Shown piece after piece: positions 47,982 to 60,257 of a stretch of DNA of 64,000 nt. Source of the stretch: Pleurotus djamor (taxonomy: Eukaryota; Basidiomycota; Agaricomycetes; Agaricales; Pleurotaceae). Each line of letters opens with the position of its first letter. Position 1 is the first letter of the stretch. The translations under genes and the position numbers were made by a program. The notes under the pieces are model-generated. The model searched no databases, was not told where the DNA came from, and saw only the letters and a list, made by a program, of their open reading frames with translations. The DNA lies in contig JAPEVF010000109.1 in the NCBI GenBank assembly GCA_029747585.1, positions 1 through 64,000 of the forward strand. The letters are read 5' to 3'.

Positions 47982-49466
47982 ATGTCTGTCATCCTTGTGA
48001 CTGGCTCTTATGACCACGAAATCCGCTTCTGGGAGGCCTGGAGTGGCATATGCTCCAGAACCATTGCCCGGTCCGAAGCAGGCGTACGTGCTGCTCACTG
48101 TCGTGCTTCGCTATCTGCTCGTCGATACATTAACTATCCATCATATATAGCAAGTAAACAGATTGGCCATATCTCCTGAGTGTGTTCGCGTCTTGGGTCG
48201 TGCATGAACTCCTTATTCATTGCGTTGTTCAGTAAGCGATCACTAGCCGCGGCCATTCACAAGAAAGTGTTGATTTATGAGATAGCCAGCACTTCGTCAT
48301 CACCGGTTAGCAAACCATTATCTCAATTGTCGAATCATCATGTTTCATCGCGTCGCAATAGGCCCTTACCTTCGAAGGTCACGCTGGCAATGTAACCTCG
48401 GTCTCGTTTCACAGTGAGGGAAAGTGGTTAGTTACGGGCAGCGAGGATGGCACCATTAAAATATGGGACCTTCGGTAAGATGAAAATCCCTTCATCCTGT
48501 TTTCCAGTCTGATCAGTCGCCGTGCAGAAGCTCGCAACTTCATAGAACCTACGACAATTCAGCCCCTGGTAACGTCGGTCATACCTTCCTCGGGACCCCG
48601 CGCTGATCCCTCCTCGCTCCAGTGAATGATGTCTGCGTGCATCCTAACCAAGGCGAACTCATTTCTTGTGATCAAGCTGGCAGTATCAAGCAGTGGGATC
48701 TCTCTGAAAATCTTTGTTCACATGAATTAGTAAGGTCGAGTTCTATCTGATCTTCGACATGCTCTGAAGCCTGCGATCGTAGACTCCAGCAGGAGACATC
48801 CCCATTCGGTCCGTTAGTCTTGCGTCGGATGGCTCATTCTTGGTAGCCGGTAATAATAAGGTGCCCATCAATGTATCACTCGAGTTCGTTCACACACTGA
48901 CGATCATCAGGGTAACTGTTTTGTATGGAAAGTGAACGACGAGCATTCTGGTCTACCGCGCTTTCAAGCGGTTACAAAGTTCCATGCTCATAACAAGTAC
49001 TTAACGCGGTGCCTTTTGAGCCCGGATGCAAAGTATGTGACTCGATACCATGTTCTGATCTTAACGGATCATGTATCGTCCTTCCTAGATACCTTGCCAC
49101 ATGTTCCGCGGACACCACTGTGAAGATATGGTCAATCTCTCATAATTATGAGTTTAGACACGAAAAGACTCTGATCGGTCACCAACGCTGGGTATGGGAC
49201 TGTGCGTTTAGTGCCGATTCAGCCTACCTCGTAACAGGTACGAAACCTGATCGTTGGCTCTGATAGTCAAATTCATTCTAAGGATTGTTCGCAGCTTCCT
49301 CTGATCATACTGCCCGACTTTGGGAGATGGCATCTGGTGAAACGGTTCGGCAGTATAATGGCCACCACAAAGGTTTGTCAAGGGTTCTCTATGTCCTTGG
49401 CTTCATCTCATGCTCACCTTGAACTCAGCGGCGGTATGTTGCGCCCTTCATGACGGGGCTGGTTGA
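47982..49466 (+). CDS. LST8: LST8, WD40 subunit of TOR complexes
   Basis: A seven-bladed WD40 propeller that binds the TOR kinase domain in TORC1 and TORC2. It starts [20 protein letters not shown], a near-invariant Lst8 N-terminus. Splicing GGC|GTACGT to TATAG|CAA gives [20 protein letters not shown]. Blades continue with [88 protein letters not shown] and [20 protein letters not shown]. It closes with [17 protein letters not shown] and TGA at 49466. About nine exons. The upstream in-frame Met at 47934 would add 16 residues, but 47982 fits the family start. It lies 1.66 kb upstream of glutamate synthase on the same strand. Confidence 0.94.
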
Positions 49467-51125
49467 AGCATGTCCCCTGGGAACCGTCCTGCTTCATTTA
49501 TTCATGTTTAGTACGCTATGGAATCAGCTTATCTTGCCTTTGGCGTGAATCGCCAACGTGTTGTCTCTCCGCCACAACGTGGAAAGGTTGCCCCCCAAAT
49601 CTTGTATGACGATCCGCTCGGGACAGGACACGCTTCTGGGCTGTTCTAATGAGGACACTGTTAGTATCGATTTTCTCAACCGATTGCCACCCGGTTCTCT
49701 CACTCAGATACAGTCGCCCTGCCCTCGGATCTTCTGCTCGTCGGGAGCCTTGACTGCGAGGTGGGTTCGTTATCGCATCCCGGGGCCTGCGCACGCGCGA
49801 CTTCTCTTCGATGAATTCACGTTTGGACGTCATCACCACCGAAGGCATCATACTTTCAACACTGTCGCCAAAGCGAGGAGTAGATCTGGCATTGACGATC
49901 TTCTTGACGGGCAGTAGTCGGAGTATCCTTTTTCTCGTTAAGCTCCTTCCTTGTGGCGCAAGTGAGGCGTCCACGGGAAGTGGTGGAAACCGTCACAGCT
50001 CCTCATTATACTCGAGACAGAATGTTCTTCCAGCGCAACTCAGGAATGAGGTGCGCCTATGTCACGAAATTCTTGTGATTTCCCAATCCCAAATGATCTT
50101 GGCCACGCAAATCTTGACGTTGTGCCACGCATCCGTCGTCATAATACCACGATCTATATCGGGCATCTGCTTCCGTTTGCGACGAGCTTCTCACAGGTTG
50201 TATACTGGAGACATGCTCTTTTCTGCCTTCTGCAACCGCCCAGTAGCTTGCCCATCGATTCGATGCAATGTCCCAAGGCAGTAGGGGATTTGGTCTTATT
50301 CCTGGACGAAGTGATGTCCGAGGCATTTCATATGCCTAGATTCCGACCCGCTTCCCAGATGCGCCATGCCTGCTTGTTCCACGAATTTGAAAACGGACTT
50401 CATTTCCCTTTCACTGTCATGATTTGTACGTCTTTTGCTCGCACATGTTCTTCCGCCGGCAGTATCTTCATTTCCAGTTGGCTGTGCAAGTGCCCTCCCA
50501 GGTGGAATTGACAGTCGAGCGTAACCATCCGGGGAGACGTGCCATGATGGACTTGTTCTTGTCGTCCTTGTCCATCATTTATTCGATGCAACCACACGTA
50601 CACAACGTCGTCCATCCGAATAGCCCTGACTCGGTCCGACGTTCTGTGTGCCTCCGCATGACCCGCAACTAGTTCAGGGCTGTCCCACATTTACGCACGT
50701 ATTCATTTGCTCTTTCATACCTACTATTGCCCATGTCGCAAAACGACTTCTACGACTCCGACATTAGCGTATACCGGTCGGTACTTGGAGGTTTACAAGC
50801 GTATTTGCATTCATTATCGGTACGGAGTCCCGCACAAGCTTCGGGCAGGAAATGACGCGCCTGATAGTTGTACCTAGATTGTCCCTGAAATCTTAGGAAC
50901 CATTGGTTGCTGATTGGTTCGCGCGGTTCGGCCTATGGAGATCGGGCATTTTCGGAAGCATTTACTCCAGATACTACTCGCCCCTAAACTCCTCTGGGGC
51001 ATCCCTTCAAGTTGGCCTTCGACTTATCTTAAGGCGTCCAACTTCCTCCTGATCCTCTTTGTCCACCTTGTACCCATCCCCACATTTTTACCAGACGCCC
51101 TTATTACTCTTCCCTTTTTCATTAT
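49467..51125. other. Unassigned region between LST8 and glutamate synthase
   Basis: 1.66 kb with overlapping open frames of 80-157 codons on both strands (for example plus 49811-50284 and 50059-50511; minus 49516-49974 and 50400-50690). None shows a domain I recognise. A spliced gene is likely somewhere between 49520 and 50700, but I cannot fix its strand. The last 400 bases are the promoter of the next gene. Confidence 0.4.
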
Positions 51126-54100
51126 ATGGCCAACGGTGGTAGTGACGACACTCTATTGCCTGACTTACCCTTTGTATCCGATAATGCGTCCGAAGAAAAT
51201 ATCACTGGCTTCCACGCCGTCGAGCGCGACCCCAGTTCATTCGCGGGCTCGCTGCCTGCCAATCAAGGCCTCTATCTAAACGAAAACGAGAAAGACTCCT
51301 GCGGTGTCGGTTTCATATGTCACATCAAAGGTGAACCGACTCACAAAATCGTATCTGATGCCCGACAACTCCTCTGCGCGATGACCCATCGGGGTGCGAC
51401 CGGCGCTGATAGTCGGGACGGAGATGGTGCGGGAGTCATGACAGCAATACCTCACTTATTCTTTAAGCGGGAGGCTGAGCAGGACATTGGTTGTGTACTT
51501 CCTGAGCCTGGAGAGTATGCGGTGGGGAATGTCTTCTTCAGGCCGAACGATCCTGTACAACTACAAAGCCATCAAGCGTTGTTCTCCAAGCTCGCCTATG
51601 ATCTCGGATTGCGTGTTCTTGGATGGAGGCAGGTGCCAACTGATGGCACCATCCTCGGACCCGCCGCTAGCAGCAAAGAGCCGGTCATCCTACAGCCATT
51701 TGTTGTCCTTCGAGCCAATTACGGCGACGGTAATGTTAGCCAGAATGGCACATTCGACTCCAAACACTTCGAGCGTCAGTTGTATGTTTTGCGTAAGCAC
51801 GCGACCCACAGCATGTTTGTCTTTTCCGTTATCTTCACTCTTATCACTTGCTTAATCTTGTTTGAACCCAAATTTCGTGATAAAGAACATTGGCCAAGGG
51901 ATTCTATGTGTGCTCATTGTCCGCGAAGACGATCATCTATAAGGGCCAGTTATCGCCGCCTCAAGTATATAACTACTACCACGACCTCAATCATGTGCTG
52001 TATCGCTCGCACTTTACTTTGGTCCACTCTCGATTCTCGACGAATACTTTTCCTAGCTGGGATCGTGCTCAGCCCATGCGATTGGCTGCCCACAATGGTG
52101 CGTATCGCGCGACCCCTTATCGAATGCTTCATATTCACGCGGCTTTTAGGTGAGATTAACACCGTTCGTGGTAACAAGAACTGGATGCGTGCTCGTGAAG
52201 GAGTTCTATCATCTCAACATTTCGGCGATCAACTCGACCTCCTCTACCCCATCATTGAAACAGGAGGCTCGGACTCAGCAGCTTTCGATAACGTGCTCGA
52301 GCTCCTGGTCGTCAACGGCGTGGTTACTCTTCCCGAGGCCGTCATGATGCTGATCCCGGAAGCGTGGCAAGGGAACGAGAACATGGAGCCTCAAAAGAAA
52401 GCCTTCTACAACTGGGCGGCTTGTTTGCAAGAACCTTGGGACGGACCTGCGTTGTTCACCTTCTCCGACGGACGTTTCTGCGGTGCCAATCTCGATCGTA
52501 ACGGACTTCGGCCCTGCCGATTCATTGTCACTAACGAAGACATCATGGTCTGTGCTTCAGAAGTTGGAGCTTTGTTCGTGCCTCCCGAGAAGGTGGTTCA
52601 GAAGGGAAGGTTGAAGCCCGGAAGGATGTTGCTGGTCGATACGGTTGAAGGACGAGTGGTGGATGATAAGGAGTTGAAACGCAATACGGCGGCGAGGCAA
52701 AACTTTGCATCTTGGGTAGAGACACATGTTCTCCAGATGCCTAACATAGTAAAGCGCGCCCGACGCGGAAACACCCAGCTCGAGCCTGTCCTTGACGACG
52801 CCCCTCTCAGCACCGATCCCAAATTGCTAGCGTTTGGATACACGGTTGAACAGCTCAACCTTCTCCTTCTTCCTATGGTTTCTGAGGGTAAGGAAGCCTT
52901 GGGTTCCATGGGTAATGACGCGCCCATCGCAGCTATGGCTACGCAACCCCGCCTCATCTACGAGTACTTCCGTCAGCTCTTTGCTCAAGTAACGAACCCT
53001 CCAATCGATCCGATCCGTGAGAGCATCGTCATGTCTCTTGAGGCTTACGTCGGCCCTGAGGGCAACCTCCTCGAAATGAAGCCCGAGCAATGCCACCGCA
53101 TCCTCCTTCCCTCGCCCCTGATATCTATCGAAGAAATGAACGCTCTCAAGAACCTCAAGGTTGCGTACGCGCGCTGGCCATCTCGAACAATCGATATCAC
53201 ATTCCCCAAAGAGCACGGTTTACCCGGCTATCAGCTCGCCCTTGAACGCGTCTGCAGTGAAGCGGCTCAAGCAATCGACGATGGTATCAAAGTCGTGGTT
53301 CTCAGTGACCGTGCGATTGGTCCGGATAGGCTTCCACTCTCTGCGCTCGTTGCCTGCGGAGGTGTTCACCATCATTTGGTTCTCCAGAAGAAGCGTGCAA
53401 AGATCGCCTTGATGGTCGAGACTGGCGAGGCACGCGAAGTTCATCATTTGTGTGTCTTGGTGGGATACGGGGCTGACGCCGTTTGTCCGTGGTTGATGAT
53501 GGAGTCCATTCTCAAAATCGGTCGGGAAGGACTGTAAGTCTCTTCCCTTTCGTTATCGGTGTTCTGTTACTCATTTTTTCCGTTAGCATTAAAGGGGATA
53601 TGACTGTTGAAGAGCTTATAGAAAACTATAGGCACTCCGTCGACAATGGTATTCTCAAGGTCATGTCGAAGATGGGTATCTCTACCCTTCAATCTTACAA
53701 GGGAGCCCAGATCTTTGAGATCCTCGGTCTCCATAGCGAGGTTGTCGAACGGTGCTTTACCGGCACAGCCAGCCGCGTACAGGGCGCCACTTTTGATCTT
53801 CTTGCTCTGGACGCATTTGAACTCCATGAACGTGGTTGGCCCAGTCGAGAGACTATCATCCCTCCTGGTATGCCTGAATCTGGAGAGTATCACTGGCGTG
53901 ATGGTGGTGAACCTCACATCAACGACCCCGCTGGCATTGCGAATTTGCAGGATGCCGTCCGCGAGAAGAATCAGTCCGCCTACGACGCATACGCTCGAAA
54001 CGCCAATGAACAGGCTCAACGCATCCACCTCCGTGGGCTGCTCGACTTCCGCTACGACAACGCTACCCCTATTCCCGTCGATCAGGTCGAACCCTGGAAT

Positions 54101-57100
54101 GAGATTGTACGCCGGTTTGTTACCGGAGCAATGTCCTACGGATCTATCTCCATGGAGGCTCACACGACTCTCGCTATCGCTATGAACCGTCTTGGTGGTA
54201 AATCGAATACTGGCGAAGGCGGTGAGGACGCAGAACGGTCAACAGTTCTGAGCAACGGCGACACGATGCGCTCGGCTATCAAACAAGTGGCATCAGGCCG
54301 CTTCGGTGTTACTTCCAACTACCTCTCAGATGCAGATGAGCTCCAGATTAAGATGGCTCAAGGGGCCAAACCGGGCGAGGGTGGTGAACTCCCCGGACAT
54401 AAAGTCTCGCTGTCTATTGCGCGAACTCGTCACTCAACCGCCGGAGTCGGTCTCATTTCCCCTCCCCCTCACCACGACATCTACTCCATTGAAGATCTCA
54501 AACAGTTGATCTACGATCTGAAATGTTCTAATCCTCGTGCTCGTGTTTCCGTCAAACTTGTTTCCGAAGTCGGCGTTGGTATCGTTGCGAGCGGAGTTGC
54601 GAAGGCGAAGGCTGATCATATCTTAATTTCTGGACACGATGGTGGGACTGGTGCTTCGCGTTGGACTGGTATCAAGTATGCCGGTCTCCCTTGGGAGCTT
54701 GGATTGGCGGAAACTCATCAAACACTCGTCTTGAACGATCTTCGCGGCCGAGTGACTGTGCAAACGGACGGTCAATTGCGCACTGGACGTGACATCGCTA
54801 TCGCTTGTCTACTTGGCGCTGAAGAGTGGGGATTTGCCACCACACCTCTCATCGCCATGGGCTGTATCATGATGAGGAAGTGCCATCGTAAGTTGATCGT
54901 CTCGTGGTTTGGATGGTACACTGACTGCTCGATTTCTAGTTAACACCTGCCCTGTCGGTATCGCTACTCAGGACCCCCAACTCAGAGCCAAGTTCGCTGG
55001 TCAACCTGAACAGGTCATTAATTTCCTCTACTACCTCGCTGAAGATCTTAGAAGTTACATGGCCAAGCTTGGCTTCCGTACGATCAACGAGATGGTTGGT
55101 CGCGCTGACATGCTCAAAGTTAACGAGAAGCTACGAACGACCAAGACTGCCCATCTCGACTTGTCCGCTGTGTTGAAGCCTGCTTGGCAGATGCGTCCGG
55201 GTGCTGCGACATACCGCGTCCGTCAGCAAGATCACAAGTTGTACATACGCCTCGACAACAAGTTCATTGACGAGGCCGAACCTGCCTTGGCGAAGGGCCT
55301 TCCTGTGCGCATTGACTGCGACGTTGTCAATACCGACCGAGCGCTGGGCACTTCACTCTCCTACCGAATCTCCAAGCTTTACGGCGAAGAAGGTCTTCCC
55401 AAAGACACTATCCACATTTCTATGAGGGGTTCGGCTGGACAGTCTTGTGGTGCTTTCCTTGCTCCAGGGATCACCATCGAACTTGAAGGTGACGCCAATG
55501 ATTATGTTGGAAAGGGTCTCTCTGGAGGCCGGCTTATCGTCTATCCTCCCAAGGAGTCGAAATTCAAGGCCGAAGAGAACATCATCATTGGTAATGTCTG
55601 CTTGTACGGCGCTACCTCCGGAGAGGCCTTCATTCGTGGTATCGCCGCCGAGCGATTCGCCGTCCGTAACTCTGGTGCCAACGCGGTTGTCGAAGGTACG
55701 GGTGATCATGCCTGTGAGTATATGACTGGTGGCCGGGTCGTCGTTCTTGGGACCACTGGTCGTAATTTCGCCGCCGGTATGAGTGGAGGTATTGCCTATG
55801 TGCTAGACACTGCGCATACCTTCGCCTCCAAGGTGAACATGGAGATGGTCGAACTTGGCAAAGTTGACGATCCCCGCGAAATTGCTGCCCTCCGCTCCCT
55901 TATCGAAGATCATAGGCACTATACCGGCTCCGAAGTTGCAGACCGAGTTCTCCACGACTTCCACCATCTCCTGCCCTTATTCGTTCGTGTCATGCCCCTT
56001 GACTACAAACGGGTGCTCGAAGAACAGGCTGTCAAGGAGAAGGAAGACAAAGTGCGCCAGAGTGTCATTGACCTCATTCCCTCCCGTACCGTCAGTCAAG
56101 TCGACCTCGCTTCTGAGGGATTAGAAGATCTTCTTCTCCCCAAGACACCCGTGTCAAGTGCCGTAGTACCTCCAACACCTAAACGTCACGAACCTGCAGT
56201 CAACGATATGGAAGATTCTTTAATTGATGAAAACGCTGCCAAACAACGAGCCGCCAAGCTTGACAAGACCAAGGGCTTCATGAAGTACCAGAGGCTCACT
56301 GAGGCTTACCGCCCCCCTCGCAAGCGTGTCAAGGACTGGAAGGAGATTTCAAACCGTCTGACCGTCAGTGAGCTCAAGTATCAGTCTGCTCGCTGCATGG
56401 ACTGCGGTGTACCCTTCTGCCAATCGGACACCGGTTGCCCGATATCCAACGTCATCCCGAAGTGGAACGATCTCGTTTTCAAGGGGCAATGGCAAGACGC
56501 TCTCAATCGTCTTTTATTGACCAACAACTTCCCCGAGTTTACTGGCCGCGTCTGCCCCGCCCCATGCGAGGGTGCTTGTGTCTTGGGTATCAACGAGCAA
56601 CCCGTTGGAATCAAGAGCATCGAATGCGCCATCATCGACAAGGCAAGTAACGAAATTTCGCCGAATTGTAGCTCCCGCTTAACACCTACTTTAGGGCTTC
56701 GAAATGGGCTGGATGGCTCCCAACCCGCCGGCCTTCCGGACTGGAAAGCGGGTTGCTATCGTTGGCTCGGGCCCCGCAGGACTGGCTTGTGCAGATCAAC
56801 TCAACAAGGCAGGTCACTTCGTCACAGTCTACGACCGCAATGATCGCATGGGAGGTCTTCTCATGTATGGTATCCCCAAGTGCGTATAACCTTTCATCCT
56901 TTTGCGCGCAGGAGTTTTGACCCTCTTTTTCAGCATGAAATTGGACAAGGCGATTGTCCAGCGTCGCATCGACTTGATGGCTGCCGAGGGTGTTGTAAGT
57001 CTCTTCAGTTTGGGTCTACATCTCGCCTCGTGCTAAATTCACTATCAGACATTTGTCCCCAACGCTCACATCGGAGTCGACGTGGATGTTGCCCAGCTTA

Positions 57101-58329
57101 GAGCCGAGAACGATGCCGTCGTCGTCTGTACAGGCGCTACCTGGCCGAGAGACCTCAAGATCCCCAACAGAGATGCCGACGGAATTCACTTTGCGATGGA
57201 GTTCCTTCAGGTACGCATCGCGAGGTTCATTATACGTTTGTCTACTGACCATCGTCTTTAGCTTAACACCAAGTCTTTGCTTGATTCTGAGCTGCAAGAC
57301 TCTGCCTACATCAATGCGAAGGGCAAGGATGTCATCGTTATCGGTGGAGGTGACACAGGAAATGATTGCATTGGTACTTCGATGCGTCACGGTGCGAAGT
57401 CGGTGACGAACTTTGAGCTGCTCCCTCGTCCCCCTGTCTCTAGAGGAAGGGATAACCCATGGCCCCAATGGCCCAGGTCAGGATCATTCAACTGTCGCTT
57501 AGTGAACTCCCGCTAACTTGTCTACAGGATATTCCGCACGGACTACGGCCATACCGAGGTCGCTGCCCACTTTGGAAACGGTAAGAAAATATATTAACAT
57601 TTCTTTTTCGTTTCTTACCTTCTCCTACCCAGATCCTCGAGAGTACTGTATCTCGACGAAGGAATTCATTCTTGGCGATGACGGCAAGTTGAAGGGTCTC
57701 AACACTGGTAGGTTTGCTCATATATTTCCATTCCGCCCTTCCTCAACCCCCTTTTCAGTCCGTGTTGAGTGGACCAAAGATAGTGGTGGTCGTTGGAAGA
57801 TGGAAGAAGTCCCAGGCTCTGAAAAGTTCTTCCCCGCCCAACTTGTGTTTTTGGCCCTTGGATTCCTTGGTCCTCAAAATGAAGTCATTAAAGCTCTCGG
57901 ATTGAAGCAGGATGGACGATCCAACATCCAAACTCCTCCAAAGGTACGTCAGGCTTTGCACACCTTCTATTTTTCTCGATCAACCCATTGTCTTTGTAGA
58001 AATATACCACCAACGTTGAAGGGGTATTCACCGCTGGTGATTGTCGACGTGGTCAATCCTTGATCGTTTGGGGTATCAAGTACGTTTCAAACTTCTTTGA
58101 TCGCACCCAGTCACTTACTCTGAGTACTCGCAGTGAGGGCCGCGGCGCTGCTGCTGAGGTTGATGCTTGGCTATCCAATGGCACTACTCGACTTCCAAGC
58201 GCTGGTGGCATCAAGGCTAGGGTGAGTCACGGCATCAAGGCTTCTTCATGGCGTGTAACTGATCCGTCTGTTTAGACTTTCATTCCACCCCCCAGCAAGC
58301 TCCCTCGCACCGTCGAGACTCGAGCTTAA
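51126..58329 (+). CDS. GLT1: NADH-dependent glutamate synthase (GOGAT)
   Basis: Makes two glutamates from glutamine and 2-oxoglutarate using NADH. This is the fungal single-chain form of about 2,140 aa. Exons are 51126-51814, 51886-52097, 52150-53533, 53587-54887, 54940-56642, 56696-56879 and at least seven more. The class II amidotransferase nucleophile is C59 in [11 protein letters not shown], preceded by a short propeptide. The central and FMN regions contain [23 protein letters not shown] and [11 protein letters not shown]. The 3Fe-4S site is [15 protein letters not shown] (C-x5-C-x4-C). The C-terminal NADH/FAD unit has [41 protein letters not shown] and [13 protein letters not shown], ending [15 protein letters not shown] and [10 protein letters not shown]. 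The intron at 56643-56695 starts with GC instead of GT. Confidence 0.96.
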
Positions 58330-58439
58330 ACTCTCTCTCTTTCTCCTCGTTGTATACTTTCCACGATTTTCATTGTATTGGAACGATTTGCATGTACACT
58401 AGATCCTCAGTTACACACTGTCTTTGTTTGTAAGATTTG

Positions 58440-60160
58440 CTAAGGCTTCCAAGGTGATTGAGCTTGTCCACCGACGCCAGCAGTTAGGAAAGATCCCATG
58501 TTACCCTCGTTGATGTAGAAGCAATCTTCAAGTCTGACTCCGACCTGATGGCGATCGATTGAGAATGTCCAAGTCATTGATGTCAAGATGGTACAATTAC
58601 CTTACCCTCGATGTAGACTCCCGGCTCATCCGAGAACGTATGGCCAGGTTGGATTTCGACAGCATGGGGACCACCTCTAAGATAAGGCGATTCATGGACT
58701 TCGAGGCCGATTCCTAGTGGTGCATCAGCCCAAGTGATGCCTTCTCCGCGAGGACGTGAACTAACCATGTCCCAGCCTATGAGTGAAAGCCTTCCCCAAA
58801 CCCAAGGAGGTCAAGAAGTTGCGCGCTGCGGCATCTGGTTGGGTGGTCTGAACCCCAGTACGTGCATAGACCAAAGCTAAGGTTTGTGCCGTACGAACGT
58901 GATGCCATATGTCGAGATGTTCCTTTGGAATAGTCGAAGATGGGAGGGCTACTGTCTACAAGACGGGCAGGTTCTAATCTTAGAAAGNTCAAGAGAAGAA
59001 GCTAAANATGGGATACTTACCCTTGTGACATCACTCCAGTAGTCGTGAAGTTGGCCAGTGCAGTCGAAGAGNGCGAAATCTTCCTTCCCGAGTTTGCGAT
59101 CAGTTCCGGAGCCATGAGGGAGGGCAGCGTTTTCTGAGCAAATAAGGAACTCAACATGCAATGAAAAGAGGAAGACGAAGAAGGTGTGCGAGGGACTATT
59201 TGACGTGAGACATACATACCTCCGAAGAGAGTGAGGCAGCCAGCCTTCTCTAAGCCTACANCGGATAGAGCCTGCGCAACCATACNTCGAGCNTCTGACT
59301 CGCGCATTCCAATCCACATACGNGCATGAGTAGCNCGCATGGCGANTAGAGTAGCCTNGAAGANTGANCAGTNCATATNGAANGANGATGCGGGGTNATN
59401 NCNTATTGCACACCTCGTTCGCACATTTGAGTATTTCAATTTCTTGCGCCGTTTTGCGCTCCCGTATGATAGCCACTTCCCTAGGCACAATACCGATGCT
59501 TCCTGCGTCCCCTAGGGCCTGCCGTAACCCNTCTGCGATGAATGAACGTGTCATTCCATCGATGAAGACGGTTCTCGGAGATGAACCTGCCGAGCTTGAT
59601 GAATTTGACAGAGAACGAAGGCCATCTACGAGCACAGCATAGGGATCTTCCTCCTCAGCCCACTCAAAGAAGCTGATATGATCGATGTTTGAGTTAGACG
59701 AGCTACGAGGTGCCGGCACTGGTAGAAGCCTGGCACGCGTTGCCTCGAACTTGGGGGTCAGAATCGATAACTTGGCCTGAATCTCTGAGGATGTGCTGGA
59801 TNTNTGAGGTGTGATCACGAAGAGAAGAGGTCTCTCGCTCAGCCTCCACTTNGTTTCGGAGACATTAANGTAGTACACTGCAGAAGCACTTGGTTCGGCA
59901 ATGTAGGCGACTGCACCAGTCTGATGGAGGACTTTGGCCAGAGCATTCTGTCGTTCACGGTATGAGTCTGCTGGTATTGGTGAGATATGTGCGCAGTGCG
60001 GTGCGAGTTCCGGGAACTGAGTTGTTGCTGTTGCNATAAGGTGATTGGGGACGAGGAAGTAGCATAAGCCTAGTAAGATGAAGAGAAGCCATGGACTAGC
60101 TTTCAGTCTGCGATTCTGGAGCTGAGGGTTGTTGGCAATGCTGCTGGCGGCCTTGTCCAT
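58440..60160 (-). CDS. Membrane-anchored Xaa-Pro aminopeptidase (M24 family)
   Basis: Metallopeptidase that removes the residue before a proline. ATG 60160 leads a short cytosolic stretch and one membrane helix (ASPWLLFILLGLCYFLVP), so the enzyme is probably a type II membrane protein. The creatinase-like N-domain is followed by the pita-bread fold: RMWIGMRES, CLTLFGENAALPHGSGTDRK and DCTGQLHDYWSDVTR, with the first two metal Asp. A spliced AFTHRLGHGIGLEVHESPYL supplies the metal His. HTFSDEPGVYIEG and VGVRLEDCFYINEGN supply the two Glu ligands. It ends GQAQSPWKP with TAG at 58440. Many Ns between 58988 and 60035 leave residues undetermined but do not shift the frame. It converges with glutamate synthase (110 bp) and is divergent from the AlkB-like gene. 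Confidence 0.88.
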
Positions 60161-60257
60161 GATGGTGATAACGACGAGCGTGTGTCTTTGGTCATCGTCA
60201 TGGTCAGTGAGAAACTTGGAAGCGGCGCTTACCCCTATCTTGGCCGCCATCTGAGTC
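60161..60257. promoter_or_regulatory. Compact bidirectional promoter
   Basis: Only 97 bases separate the start codons of the aminopeptidase (minus) and the AlkB-like gene (plus), so both core promoters must overlap here or extend into the other gene's 5' end. No TATA box is seen. Confidence 0.5.

Noticed and set aside
47570..47992. 140-codon minus-strand frame upstream of the Tudor-like gene
   Set aside because: It overlaps the LST8 start and promoter, has no domain and does not splice in frame to a neighbour.
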